Shown here: positions 45,131 to 53,147 of the stretch, piece after piece
How the letters are laid out: every line of letters begins with the position of its first letter
How positions within the stretch are numbered: the first letter of the stretch is position 1
Source: Halobellus captivus
GTDB lineage: Archaea > Halobacteriota > Halobacteria > Halobacteriales > Haloferacaceae
Length of the DNA: 64,000 bases
Reading direction: 5' to 3'
NCBI RefSeq assembly: GCF_007655485.1
Contig: NZ_VJXQ01000001.1
Span: 937,081 to 1,001,080 of the forward strand
The notes under the pieces: model-generated
Told to the model about the DNA's origin: nothing
Database searches by the model: none
The model's input: the letters and a program-made list of their open reading frames with translations, nothing else
Position numbers and translations under genes: made by a program

Positions 45131-46219
45131 ATGGTTGGGCGAGAACTCGAACCCCTCGCGCCGCAGGAAGCCCTCGATTGGTATCTCGAACATCGACTGG
45201 ACGACCTGCGAACCGCGACTCGACGAAAGCACTCATCGGCGCTCGGAACGTTCGTCGATTGGACGGACGAAGCCAATATCGACAATATGAACGACGTCAG
45301 CGGTCGAACGTTGATGGAATTCAAGACGTGGCGAAAGAACAACACTGCGTTGAATACGCTCAGTCTCAACGGCAATCTCGCTATCCTGCGTGTTTTCCTC
45401 CAGTTCTGCGAAGACATCGATGCAGTCCACGCTGATCTTTCAGAGCGTGTCCCATTACCGAACGTACCGCCAGACGAGGAAGTCAACGAGTTCGTCCCTG
45501 ACTCCGAAGAAGTAGAGGGAATCCGATCCTATTTTCGCCGATTCGAGTATGCTTCGAGGGCGCACATCGAATTCGAGCTGATTGCTGAGATCGGCCTTCG
45601 TATGGGTGCCGTGCGCGCTATCGACCGCGACGATTTCGACCGGGAAGATCGAGTGATTCACCTCCGTCACCGTCCGGAAGGCCGCGAAGAGTACGGAACA
45701 CCACTCAAGAACGGTTCCGATGGTGAACGTATTATCAACATCTCCGACGGACTACGGGACTTTATCGCTGATTACGTCGAATACACACGGCACGATGTTG
45801 TCGACAGTTACGACCGTAAGCCGCTATTCACAACGTCTTCGGGCCGCCCATCGACAACAACCATACGACGTGATTTCTACAAGATGGCCCGGCCGTGCAC
45901 GTACGCAAATGACTGTCCACACGACCGAGAGCAGTCAGACTGCGAAGCGGCTCAGAACTCAAGCGCGGCAAAGTGTCCGTCGAGCTTTAGCACTCACCCG
46001 ATGCGGAAGTGGTCGATAATGCATCAGTTGGACGAGGGCGTCCCAAAGGAACTGCTGAGTGACCGTGTCGACGTCTCGGTTCCCGTACTCGACAAGCACT
46101 ACGATCAGCGAACCGAGGAACGGAAGTCTCGGCGTCGACGGGAGGCTCTGGAAGCTAATCTTACTCAATATGCGATGACGGATGGTGGGCATCCTGTAGA
46201 CGAAGATCCAAACGAATAG
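45131..46219 (+). CDS. Tyrosine recombinase/integrase (internal copy)
   Basis: A phage-type integrase with N-terminal SAM-like core-binding domain ('LDDLRTATRRKHSSALGTF', 'NDVSGRTLMEFKTW') and catalytic domain. Catalytic residues are visible: Arg157 in IGLRMGAVR, His289-x-x-Arg292 in STHPMRKW, and Tyr324 in LDKHYDQR. Cysteines in CTYANDCPHD and KCPS precede the HxxR box and may bind zinc, as in many haloarchaeal integrases. The ATG at 45131 (MVGRELEPLAP) is chosen to match the island-end integrase, which begins similarly at ELEPLEPDRA. It clearly resembles that protein but is not next to a recognised att pair. Confidence 0.88.
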   Translation: MVGRELEPLAPQEALDWYLEHRLDDLRTATRRKHSSALGTFVDWTDEANIDNMNDVSGRTLMEFKTWRKNNTALNTLSLNGNLAILRVFLQFCEDIDAVHADLSERVPLPNVPPDEEVNEFVPDSEEVEGIRSYFRRFEYASRAHIEFELIAEIGLRMGAVRAIDRDDFDREDRVIHLRHRPEGREEYGTPLKNGSDGERIINISDGLRDFIADYVEYTRHDVVDSYDRKPLFTTSSGRPSTTTIRRDFYKMARPCTYANDCPHDREQSDCEAAQNSSAAKCPSSFSTHPMRKWSIMHQLDEGVPKELLSDRVDVSVPVLDKHYDQRTEERKSRRRREALEANLTQYAMTDGGHPVDEDPNE

Positions 46220-46793
46220 TTTGTCGGTTGGAATGGACCTGGAGTTCTCCTGCTGTCTCTTCCTTGATCGCATTCTGGAACTCTGTGTTGGTCTTATCTT
46301 CCACGGGGTCATCAGTGAATCAACCGGTAGAACAACCGTGCGAATTGACAGTTGGAGTTTCTACTAATTCAGATAGATGTTCTGATAACCGTCCAAGATA
46401 CAACGCGCGAATGCAGCACGTCGCACTCCGAGAATCGGGGCCGTCTGATTCGGTTAGTACAGGGCGCGTATTCAGCATCGCACAAACTGCGACTGTTGGG
46501 ACGCCGACGCTGAATTCCCGTGTTGGCCGGAGGGTATCATAGAACAGTTTGCACACCCATCGTCTCCCTTCTAAATCCTCAATACAGCTTCTGGAGGTAC
46601 TGGGAGTACTCCTGTCTTAGGGAGCCTGTCATACAATAGTTGCCAACGGATATAATTCGAAGCCTCGGTTTTGAATAGAACTATCGGATGTCGAGATTAC
46701 GGGCTTAAGCGCGAAGTTGGGGCTCTATAATCGTTATGCGGAGGGCGTGAGACGTATTCTATGACACGCTGTAATTCCTCTACTTATCTCAAA
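46220..46793. other. Non-coding gap with degenerate TCATAGAA repeats
   Basis: No gene is supported; frames here have poor coding character. Three copies of a degenerate motif are seen: AGGGTATCATAGAACAG (46531-46547), GAGCCTGTCATACAATAG (46622-46639), and an inverted copy ACGTATTCTATGACACGCT (46752-46770). A fourth, GAGGGTGTCATAGAACATCC, lies at 49516-49535, on the other side of the SMC-like gene. They may be recombination or regulatory sites. Confidence 0.5.
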
Positions 46794-49286
46794 TCAGCTC
46801 CATTGAATATCATAGTGGGACCGGCAATTGCATCTAAGCTCGTGATAATCTCCACCGAACTCCTCATAGCGGATACACGAGCCACATTCATCGCAGTATA
46901 GGAGTTCGTAAGCAGCCTTATGTGCTTCAAAAACTTCCTCGAATTCAGACGGACTTAGCGTCAACCATCGTCCAGGAGTCCAGTGAACGCGACGATTTAC
47001 TTTATTCAGTTGTTGTCCCACTTCGTTTAGGACTGATCCATAAGCATTGTCAAGATCGTTTGCTTCGGAAAACATTTCGTCAGATTGATCGAGATTGTCT
47101 TTCGCTCTTCCAGTGAGTGTGTCTAATCGGCGACAAACTGAGTCTTTGAAGTCACTGAGCGTATGCCGGAGCCGAGGATCATATTCGACTTTGCCTCCTA
47201 GCGATACTGCACACTGTTGGAACATACGCTCTGTAGCATATCGAAGTTCATGGGCCGCCCGTTCCATTTCATCGTCTTCCATCGCCTCTTCAACGGTTTC
47301 CCACTGCTCATAGACGTCAATATACCCGCGACTTTCTTTCACACCGTCATCGAATGACCACTCTCGTAGTCGTATCTGCGGTCCACCTTGTAAGGCCCCT
47401 TGGCTGGATAATTGTTCGGCCCACAGTTCATCATGGGTTGTAATGATTACTTGATAGTCCTCTGCGAACTCTTTAGCTATCATCTGTGCAATTTCGAGAC
47501 GATGGCTCTGATCAACGGACATAACCACGTCGTCAAGAAGGAGGAGGGACTTCTCGTCCTGTTGTAGATAGTCGGCAAGGGCGAGATGGAGACAGAGGCC
47601 CAACGAATCCAAATGGCCCTCACTAAATACGGAGTGGGGAGGGTACTCACCGGCATTATAGAACTCTTTTTGCAGGTCCGCACCAGTTTCTGTAACGACA
47701 ATTGAGGTTGAGGTATCGAACTCGTCCGGATGAATCGAATTATAATACGTTTCGACACGATCTGTGATGTCGTCGTAAATCTCTCCGATCACCTCACTAC
47801 GGGCAGCTATGAACGCCGACTCAGCGGTCTCCGTGTCGGATACCAGTGAGTCCAAACGGTCAACCTTATCATCCAGGTTCTCGTATTCTTCCCACCGTTC
47901 AGCAACGGACTTGAGACGCTCGTATCGCTGTTCAGTGTCACTGATATCATCGAGATCTTCGGCCGTCGATTTCAAGGAATTCGTTGTCTGAATGGCTTCC
48001 TCGATTTGGGCACTGATATCCGTATCATCTGACCCGGCAATAGGGAGATTGAGTGGTTTGAAATCGATGTTTCCGAGCAAATCACCGGATATCATCTCCG
48101 TTGATTTTCTTAGTGCCGTATTGAATTCAGATAGTGTCTCTACTTCTGGGTATTGATCTTCCTTCAACTCTTTTGTCAGATACTCCAAATAATCCAATCC
48201 ACGTTCGAGCTCCTTCCGCAGATCGGATTGTAGCTGATCGATATTGTCTACGGTCTGCTGAAATTCGTGAAGTTGCTCGCGCCGATGACGTACATCTTCT
48301 AATAAGGAGCCGTCCCCTCGCCAGTCCTGAGCACAGAGCGGGCACACGTCTGCGTCGGCATCGATAACTTCTTCCCCCAGTTCCAGCAGTTCAAGCTTCG
48401 ATGCGGATATTTTGGAGGTATCTCTCTCCCTGTATTCTTTAATCAAGTCATCCAACCGGTCGATTTGTTCAGGCAGGTCGTCACAGAAATCGCCTAGCCA
48501 ATCTGCAAATTGGTTTAATTCCTTTCGTGGTCGTTCCCGTTGGAGTGCCTGTGTGGACACCGCCTCTACGGGGGATTCGATACCTTCTCGGACAGTTCCA
48601 GGATCGATTTCGTCAACGGGCTCGCCATCGAACGAGGTTCTGAGACGGTTGATCGTCTCAATAGTGTCTGTTCGAAGCATTATTGAATCAGACGCGTCCG
48701 ATTCAGCGAGTTCTTGTAATCGTTCATTCGCTGTTTGACGCGAAGCTTTCGCTTTTTCCAGTTCATCTTCGAGAGCTTTTCGGGTCCGTTGGAGTGCAAG
48801 ACGTCGTTCGTCGATGTCGGGGAGATCCAATAATTCGCTGAGAACCTCTCTCCGAGAGCTCGGTTGAGCGATGATTAGATCCAGCAAGTCATCCCGGGTG
48901 AGGATGTGTTGTCCTTGAAGCGCGGTATCGATCGTTCGCTGTAGCGAGACTGGTAGTTCTTCTATTGGTGGTTCGAGATCGGTCGAGTCGGTCGATCGCT
49001 CTACAGACACCTGTGTATCGCGTCCGGGATCTGTGAAAACTCCAGAGACTACACAATCACCGTTTGCGTCGACGTTGGGTATGACATCTTGCTTCCTGAC
49101 GCTCTTCATTCCATCTCTGTCGAGCTGACGAATATCATGTGTAAGGAGGAAGTTGATAGCCTCTAATATCGAACTTTTCCCAGAGCCATTGGGTCCGACA
49201 ATGATCGCATTATTTCCTTCAGGCTCGAATGTGTAGCTTCCTTTTACTCCTCGAAAGTTTTCGATGTCGAGCCTCTCAAGCTTCAT
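46794..49286 (-). CDS. Rad50/SMC-like AAA ATPase with zinc hook and C-terminal zinc ribbon
   Basis: An ~830-residue ABC-type ATPase of the RecF/Rad50/SMC group. Walker A is VGPNGSGKSS (about 30-39). Two coiled-coil arms flank a hook-like CPLC motif at about 315-318 (DVCPLCAQDW). The ABC signature region is FSEGHLDSLGL (about 554-564), Walker B LLLLDDVVMS (about 581-590), and the switch histidine is in ITTHDEL. After the ATPase head a ~190-residue helical extension ends in a Cys cluster, YCDECGSC plus CNC, likely a zinc ribbon. The start ATG gives MKLERLDIENFRGVKG; the upstream frame begins with TTG. The gene overlaps its upstream neighbour by 11 bp. Such ATPases partner with nucleases or effectors in several defence systems, but I cannot match this one to a named system. 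Confidence 0.82.
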   Translation of the reverse strand: MKLERLDIENFRGVKGSYTFEPEGNNAIIVGPNGSGKSSILEAINFLLTHDIRQLDRDGMKSVRKQDVIPNVDANGDCVVSGVFTDPGRDTQVSVERSTDSTDLEPPIEELPVSLQRTIDTALQGQHILTRDDLLDLIIAQPSSRREVLSELLDLPDIDERRLALQRTRKALEDELEKAKASRQTANERLQELAESDASDSIMLRTDTIETINRLRTSFDGEPVDEIDPGTVREGIESPVEAVSTQALQRERPRKELNQFADWLGDFCDDLPEQIDRLDDLIKEYRERDTSKISASKLELLELGEEVIDADADVCPLCAQDWRGDGSLLEDVRHRREQLHEFQQTVDNIDQLQSDLRKELERGLDYLEYLTKELKEDQYPEVETLSEFNTALRKSTEMISGDLLGNIDFKPLNLPIAGSDDTDISAQIEEAIQTTNSLKSTAEDLDDISDTEQRYERLKSVAERWEEYENLDDKVDRLDSLVSDTETAESAFIAARSEVIGEIYDDITDRVETYYNSIHPDEFDTSTSIVVTETGADLQKEFYNAGEYPPHSVFSEGHLDSLGLCLHLALADYLQQDEKSLLLLDDVVMSVDQSHRLEIAQMIAKEFAEDYQVIITTHDELWAEQLSSQGALQGGPQIRLREWSFDDGVKESRGYIDVYEQWETVEEAMEDDEMERAAHELRYATERMFQQCAVSLGGKVEYDPRLRHTLSDFKDSVCRRLDTLTGRAKDNLDQSDEMFSEANDLDNAYGSVLNEVGQQLNKVNRRVHWTPGRWLTLSPSEFEEVFEAHKAAYELLYCDECGSCIRYEEFGGDYHELRCNCRSHYDIQWS

Positions 49287-49533
49287 CGTTGTCACCAATC
49301 GTCGCTATAAGCTCATCTGAGAATTCGCGCGGTGGATCATCAGCTAGTACTTCCGTAAGTACTGTCTCGGCTATTTCCTCGTCAATATCGCTCTCTTCAA
49401 TTCTCGATGTGAACGATTCGAATATCTCTCCACGAATCTCATCGGAGCTGGCACCGGGGTCCACCATTTGATATGTAATCGGGAACTCAGGAAATCCAGA
49501 TAAACCTTTCCCGGTGAGGGTGTCATAGAACAT
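49276..49533 (-). CDS. Small acidic partner protein of the SMC-like ATPase
   Basis: An ~85-residue acidic protein starting MFYDTLTGKGLSGFPEFPIT, then helices rich in Glu/Asp (IFESFTSRIEESDIDEEIAE, REFSDELIATIGDNDEA). It overlaps the downstream ATPase start by 11 bp, so the two are probably translated together. A longer frame starts only with TTG at 49587. The coding sequence for FYDTL coincides with one of the TCATAGAA-type repeats, so the 5' end may have been created or trimmed by recombination. No family is recognised. Confidence 0.6.
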   Translation of the reverse strand: MFYDTLTGKGLSGFPEFPITYQMVDPGASSDEIRGEIFESFTSRIEESDIDEEIAETVLTEVLADDPPREFSDELIATIGDNDEA

Positions 49534-49805
49534 CCGCACAGCATTTCTTTCGTCGAAACCGCGATGAGCTATCCGTTCACTACGCAATTCTACTGAACGG
49601 CTGATTCATCCGGATCGGTGTGAAACCAACGACGGGCAACTGCTGACTTCACCCTCTATATTCAGCAGCCAGTTCCTGACAGAATTTGGGTAAATAACGA
49701 CCCTGTGTGATACAGCATTCGTCTGTACTGAGCAAATCTGGGATCATCAAACCGAGAAGAGATATTGTAGTCTCTCTTGTCCAATTGAGAGTAGTAGGGA
49801 GTCGA

Positions 49806-50804
49806 TTAGATATTATCGAGGTATCCTCTTCGTTGCTCTAATTTGACCTCTTCAGAACGTCGGTCGTAGTGTTTATCGAGAACGTCACGACTCACATTCA
49901 TCCGGTCGCTAACGATCTCGGTCGGTATATCCTTCGTGAGGAAGTGAGTAATGCTACCTCGACGAATTGGATGCGGACTGACCGCTTCTGGACACTTTTT
50001 TTCCTCCGCACCTGTACAACCGGGGCAAGGCTCATTCCGGAAGCACGGTGCAGTGATACGGTACACGATTCTCCTGATGTTAGTCCGTGTCATTCTTCCG
50101 TGGGAAGTCGTTAATAGTGGTTCTCGACCGTACTCGTCGGTGATCTCTAGTCGTCTGTTTTCGATGAAATCTTGCAAAACCTCAGAAAAGCCTTCTGTAA
50201 TAGCAATGGGCCGCTCACCAGTCCCACCGTTCTTTAATTCGGTCCCCTGCTCAGGACAGTGAACAAGTTCAATCCGTTTGTCTTGGGTATCAATATCTTC
50301 GAGATTCAAGGAATGAGCACCACCTAACCGCATACCCGTCTCCCAGAGGAGTGCGAATATCGTATGTTCAATCGATGCAAAATGATACCTCTCCAAATGT
50401 TCTCGAATGGCCTCTGCAGTTTCAGCCTCAAGCATCTCGTCGGATCGCTCTTCTTCCGGTGTCACTCGTGGAATCATTACCTTCTCGTAGAGGTCTGCAG
50501 GGACCGCTTCCATCGAACCACACCACTTGATGAACACCCGGATGGTGCTCATCTGCTGAGTCAAGGTGATTTTCTTTAGATCACCGTCATCCTGACGCCA
50601 AAGGCGATACTCTTGTAGATCACGGCCAGTCAAGTCATTCAGGTTATCTATATCGCTCTCAGCACACCACCGAACGAAGGGGTTAAGTCGAGATCTGTGC
50701 GACTGCACCGTCTGCTTGGAGGCATCCATTTCTTTCTGTTTCACGTACAGTTCTTGCGCGCGGTCCGGCTCCAACGGTTCGAGTTCGTCGTGTTCTGTTT
50801 TCAT
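49806..50804 (-). CDS. Tyrosine integrase at the island right end
   Basis: A 332-residue tyrosine recombinase, the likely catalyst of island integration. The core-binding domain contains 'KQTVQSHRSRLNPFVRW' and NDLTGRDLQEYRLW. Catalytic residues are Arg159 (ETGMRLGGA), His278-x-x-Arg281 (SPHPIRRGS) and Tyr313 (LDKHYDRR), with the beta-hairpin lysine probably at 191 (ELKNGG). A CPGC...KCPE cluster lies just before HxxR. The ATG at 50804 (MKTEHDELEPLEPD) is preferred over a GTG at 50813. The start is 79 bp from attR, and the gene points inward. It shares much sequence with the internal integrase. Confidence 0.93.
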   Translation of the reverse strand: MKTEHDELEPLEPDRAQELYVKQKEMDASKQTVQSHRSRLNPFVRWCAESDIDNLNDLTGRDLQEYRLWRQDDGDLKKITLTQQMSTIRVFIKWCGSMEAVPADLYEKVMIPRVTPEEERSDEMLEAETAEAIREHLERYHFASIEHTIFALLWETGMRLGGAHSLNLEDIDTQDKRIELVHCPEQGTELKNGGTGERPIAITEGFSEVLQDFIENRRLEITDEYGREPLLTTSHGRMTRTNIRRIVYRITAPCFRNEPCPGCTGAEEKKCPEAVSPHPIRRGSITHFLTKDIPTEIVSDRMNVSRDVLDKHYDRRSEEVKLEQRRGYLDNI

Positions 50805-50882
50805 CGATCTCACAGAACCGCGTTAGGAGGCTGGAGCGCGTCGATGCCGACAGGGAAGGAAACCCGCGCGATACGCGCTGGG

Positions 50883-50923
50883 TCCGCCCGAGCCCATACG
50901 TATCACGCACGGTTTCTAAGGCA
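50883..50923 (+). repeat. Right attachment site (attR), 41-bp direct repeat
   Basis: An exact copy of 21932-21972. It carries only the last part of tRNA-Val (from the T stem) plus 27 bp, without the rest of the tRNA, so this is the element-derived or displaced target copy. It lies just outside the integrase start. Confidence 0.9.
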
Positions 50924-51234
50924 TGGTTTTCGGGCCGGGCTCTCATCGGAACGCGTGGTTATCTTGGTGGCGCTACCGCGCCGCGCGTACGGTATTGAGG
51001 GTGCAGCAACGTTTCTCTCTCCTCCACACCTCGTTTCGAACCTCCTCACAGGGATCGTAGGCTGCCGTTCGTTGGGCTGTTCTCTGGGCATACCGAGAGG
51101 CTGAAGCAAGCGATTAAGCTGTGCGATTCGGACGAGTGCGACGGCACATACGAGTGGAATCCACTGCCCCGTTATAAACGTCTTACCCGATTAAGCTAAA
51201 TCTCGATGGTATTCTGGACCCCTTATTCGATTGT
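50924..51234. other. Chromosomal gap downstream of attR, no gene seen
   Basis: This would be the native sequence downstream of tRNA-Val before insertion. I see no credible gene and no strong repeats. Composition is mixed. Confidence 0.45.
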
Positions 51235-51372
51235 ATGGCAGACAGCAACCACACCAGCGAGACGAGCAGAGACACTGAATCAAAATTCTATCTCCCTGTG
51301 GGCGTTTCTCCATCTTCCGAAGAGAGTCGAATCGAGCGCATCTGGACGGCTCTCTTTAATCACCGCGTCTGA
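51235..51372 (+). CDS. Possible small protein, 45 aa
   Basis: A short frame starting at ATG 51235 translates to a polar N-terminus (MADSNHTSETSRDTESK) and a more structured end (FYLPVGVSPSSEESRIERIW, then TALFNHRV). The second half has plausible coding character. It has no known family and could be a microprotein or chance frame. Confidence 0.3.
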   Translation: MADSNHTSETSRDTESKFYLPVGVSPSSEESRIERIWTALFNHRV

Positions 51373-51581
51373 GAAATCAGAACCGCGGCAAGCGGTGATG
51401 ATAACGGAGAATTAGTCACCGAATTTTTCCAAGAACATCGGAACTGGCCAAGTCCGAGGATCCTCATACGAGGGCCTCGGGCGTTTATTGGCGAACGTCG
51501 CAAGAGGGGTTTCAACTAAGTATTTCGGACACTGAAATAGAGCAGGAAACACGGTTTGTAACCCACTCGTGCGGAGAACCA

Positions 51582-52235
51582 ATGAGCGATATTAAAGCCG
51601 TCATCCGAGTCGAACACCCAGATATTGTGCTCACGAGGACCGTCAGTCACGACCAAAGTGCGAAAGTGATGCCTGTGTCGGAGGCAGGAACTGACCCCGA
51701 TTCGGGCCGATTTCTATACCACGTTGCGTCAGCGGACTTCGATCGGTTCGAAGAGGGGTTACGGAATGACCACACGATAGCAGCGTTCAAGCGAGTCATC
51801 GAAACCACCGCCGAGAGGGCAATCTATAGCTTCGAGTACACTGACGAAGCGAAGACGTTCTCGCCGGTGATCTCGAAAGCCGACGGTGTCGCGCTTGAGA
51901 TGGAAAACGATGGCAACGCGTGGCTCATCTCGCTGTGGATGCCCGATCGGGAAAAACTGGCCGATGTTTGGGACTACGCCCAGGCCAACAGTATCGACAT
52001 CGACCTACGGCGGGTAAACGAGTATGCTAGTCTGGGGAAAACAACTTCCGGATTGACTGAAACGCAACGCGAGGCGCTACTCGTCGCATTCGAAGCAGGG
52101 TATTTCAAGGATCCGCGCGACGTAACGCTCAGCGAGGTTGCGGACACACTCGACATTTCGAAGCCAGCAGCCAGTGGTCTGCTTCGACGCGGGATCCAGC
52201 GATTAATCATCGCAAGTCTCGTCGAAGACAGTTGA
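51582..52235 (+). CDS. Bat-type HTH transcriptional regulator (HTH-10 family)
   Basis: A 217-residue haloarchaeal regulator of the bacterio-opsin-activator class. The N-terminal ~145 residues form the Bat-associated sensor-like domain ('IKAVIRVEHPDIVLTRTV', 'FLYHVASADFDRFEEGL', 'ERAIYSFEYTDEAKTF'). The C-terminal HTH-10 domain is GLTETQREALLVAFEAGYF followed by 'VTLSEVADTLDISKPAASGL'. It lacks PAS and GAF domains, so it is the short form. The target is unknown. Confidence 0.88.
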   Translation: MSDIKAVIRVEHPDIVLTRTVSHDQSAKVMPVSEAGTDPDSGRFLYHVASADFDRFEEGLRNDHTIAAFKRVIETTAERAIYSFEYTDEAKTFSPVISKADGVALEMENDGNAWLISLWMPDREKLADVWDYAQANSIDIDLRRVNEYASLGKTTSGLTETQREALLVAFEAGYFKDPRDVTLSEVADTLDISKPAASGLLRRGIQRLIIASLVEDS

Positions 52236-52251
52236 ACAACAAACGCGCTCG

Positions 52252-52605
52252 TCAGTGAGTCACACGCGCTGTGCTCCAGTCACCCTGCTCTCTCAACTCT
52301 ACCTGTGGATCGAATATTTTCTGAAGCGAGTACCGTTCATCATCGTACCGCAGGTCGTGGGTGTTCCCACTCCGATGGAACGGCCCTTCGACGACGATCT
52401 GAATCGTTTGGCTCAGGTACTCCAGACAGTTCGCTCCTGGAGGTGGGCCTTCCGCTTCTCGTGTCCCACTGCCGAATTCGAAGCCGCCGTCTCGGCTGTA
52501 GAGCGGCCCTGTTGAGACCTTCAGCGTTGATACTGAGCAGATCCATTCATCCTCCCGGATCCCGCAAATTCGAGGAGAGATCAGCCGCGAAGCAAACCGC
52601 AACAC
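52252..52605 (-). CDS. Hypothetical protein, up to 117 aa
   Basis: The frame has plausible haloarchaeal composition in its central and C-terminal parts ('DGGFEFGSGTREAEGPPPG', 'ANCLEYLSQTIQIVVEGPF', 'LRYDDERYSLQKIFDPQVE'). The start is GTG with no clear upstream signal. It is convergent with the Bat-type regulator, ending 17 bp away. No family is recognised. It may be a small gene or a decayed one. Confidence 0.4.
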   Translation of the reverse strand: MLRFASRLISPRICGIREDEWICSVSTLKVSTGPLYSRDGGFEFGSGTREAEGPPPGANCLEYLSQTIQIVVEGPFHRSGNTHDLRYDDERYSLQKIFDPQVELREQGDWSTARVTH

Positions 52606-52632
52606 TGTGAGAGGAAGCCGACGGCGTCCGTT

Positions 52633-52800
52633 ATGTCGACCAGTGGGGACGGCGGGGTCGCAACAGGGAGCGAACTCAGTACGATGGTAAAGCCCAGTAC
52701 TCCTCGGTTGCAGTATCGATTCAACCCGTCACGACGAGGCGGAAATCTCGAACCGGATTCGAACGAACGCGTGTACCAGAACGGAGAGGAGACCGGTTAG
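52633..52800 (+). CDS. Possible small protein, 55 aa
   Basis: A short ATG-initiated frame ending in TAG. Its C-terminal half reads like a structured haloarchaeal microprotein (RLQYRFNPSRRGGNLEPD, ERVYQNGEETG). There is no known family and no clear promoter, so it may be chance. Confidence 0.25.
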   Translation: MSTSGDGGVATGSELSTMVKPSTPRLQYRFNPSRRGGNLEPDSNERVYQNGEETG

Positions 52801-52890
52801 ATTGAAACACAGTCCAGAACAGCCAAATCTCGCTGACGACGCGGCGATCCGAAACCCTTTTTTATATACTGGGCGTCGGTCGAAGTGCGC

Positions 52891-52964
52891 GCCGCCTTAG
52901 CTCAGACTGGGAGAGCACTCGACTGAAGATCGAGCTGTCCCCGGTTCAAATCCGGGAGGCGGCA
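52891..52964 (+). tRNA. tRNA-Phe (anticodon GAA)
   Basis: The acceptor stem pairs GCCGCCT (52891-52897) with AGGCGGC (52957-52963), with discriminator A at 52964. The anticodon arm CTCGA-CTGAAGA-TCGAG places GAA in the loop. The T arm is CCCGG-TTCAAAT-CCGGG. CCA is not encoded. An A+T-rich TTTTTTATATACTGG block about 20-35 bp upstream is a good TATA candidate. Confidence 0.95.
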
Positions 52965-53081
52965 TTTTCCTGCGAACGAAGTGAGCAGTGAAAACGATAC
53001 CCAGACGGATTTGAACCAGCGAGCAAACCTGTAATTTGCGAGTGAGGTTCAGAATTCGGGAGGCGGCATTTTCCTGCGAAC
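52953..53081 (+). repeat. Direct repeat of the tRNA-Phe 3' end (integration scar)
   Basis: A perfect 25-bp repeat spans the tRNA-Phe 3' end and 13 bp beyond (52953-52977) and recurs at 53057-53081. Similarity extends leftward into the T arm (GGTTCAAATCC versus GGTTCAGAATTC). The two copies enclose only about 80 bp with no gene. This is the footprint expected from an att duplication whose element was lost or decayed. Confidence 0.7.
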
Positions 53082-53147
53082 CAACCGAAGAGCGCACTGC
53101 CCGAGCCGCGAGTAGAGAGTGTACCGCGCCGAACCGAGACACCCCCT

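Larger units (their letters stand above)
21932..50923. mobile_element. Integrated genomic island at tRNA-Val (about 28.95 kb)
   Basis: The element is bounded by perfect 41-bp repeats, one in tRNA-Val and one 79 bp from the start of an intact tyrosine integrase. The period between repeats is 28,951 bp. Much of the interior is visibly A+T-richer than the flanks; for example, 21 of the 60 bases from 22621 are G or C. The AddB/AddA module (about 38.9-44.4 kb) instead has host-like GC (38 of 60 bases from 41521). The intact integrase beside the att site is the pNOB8-like arrangement rather than the split-integrase SSV type. Cargo is almost entirely restriction, nuclease, helicase and NTPase genes. 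Confidence 0.88.

Noticed and set aside
46228-46556. Frames on both strands after the second integrase (about 100 and 78 aa)
   Set aside because: Neither has convincing composition, a start signal or a family. The minus frame shares only the FYDTL-coding repeat with the gene at 49276.
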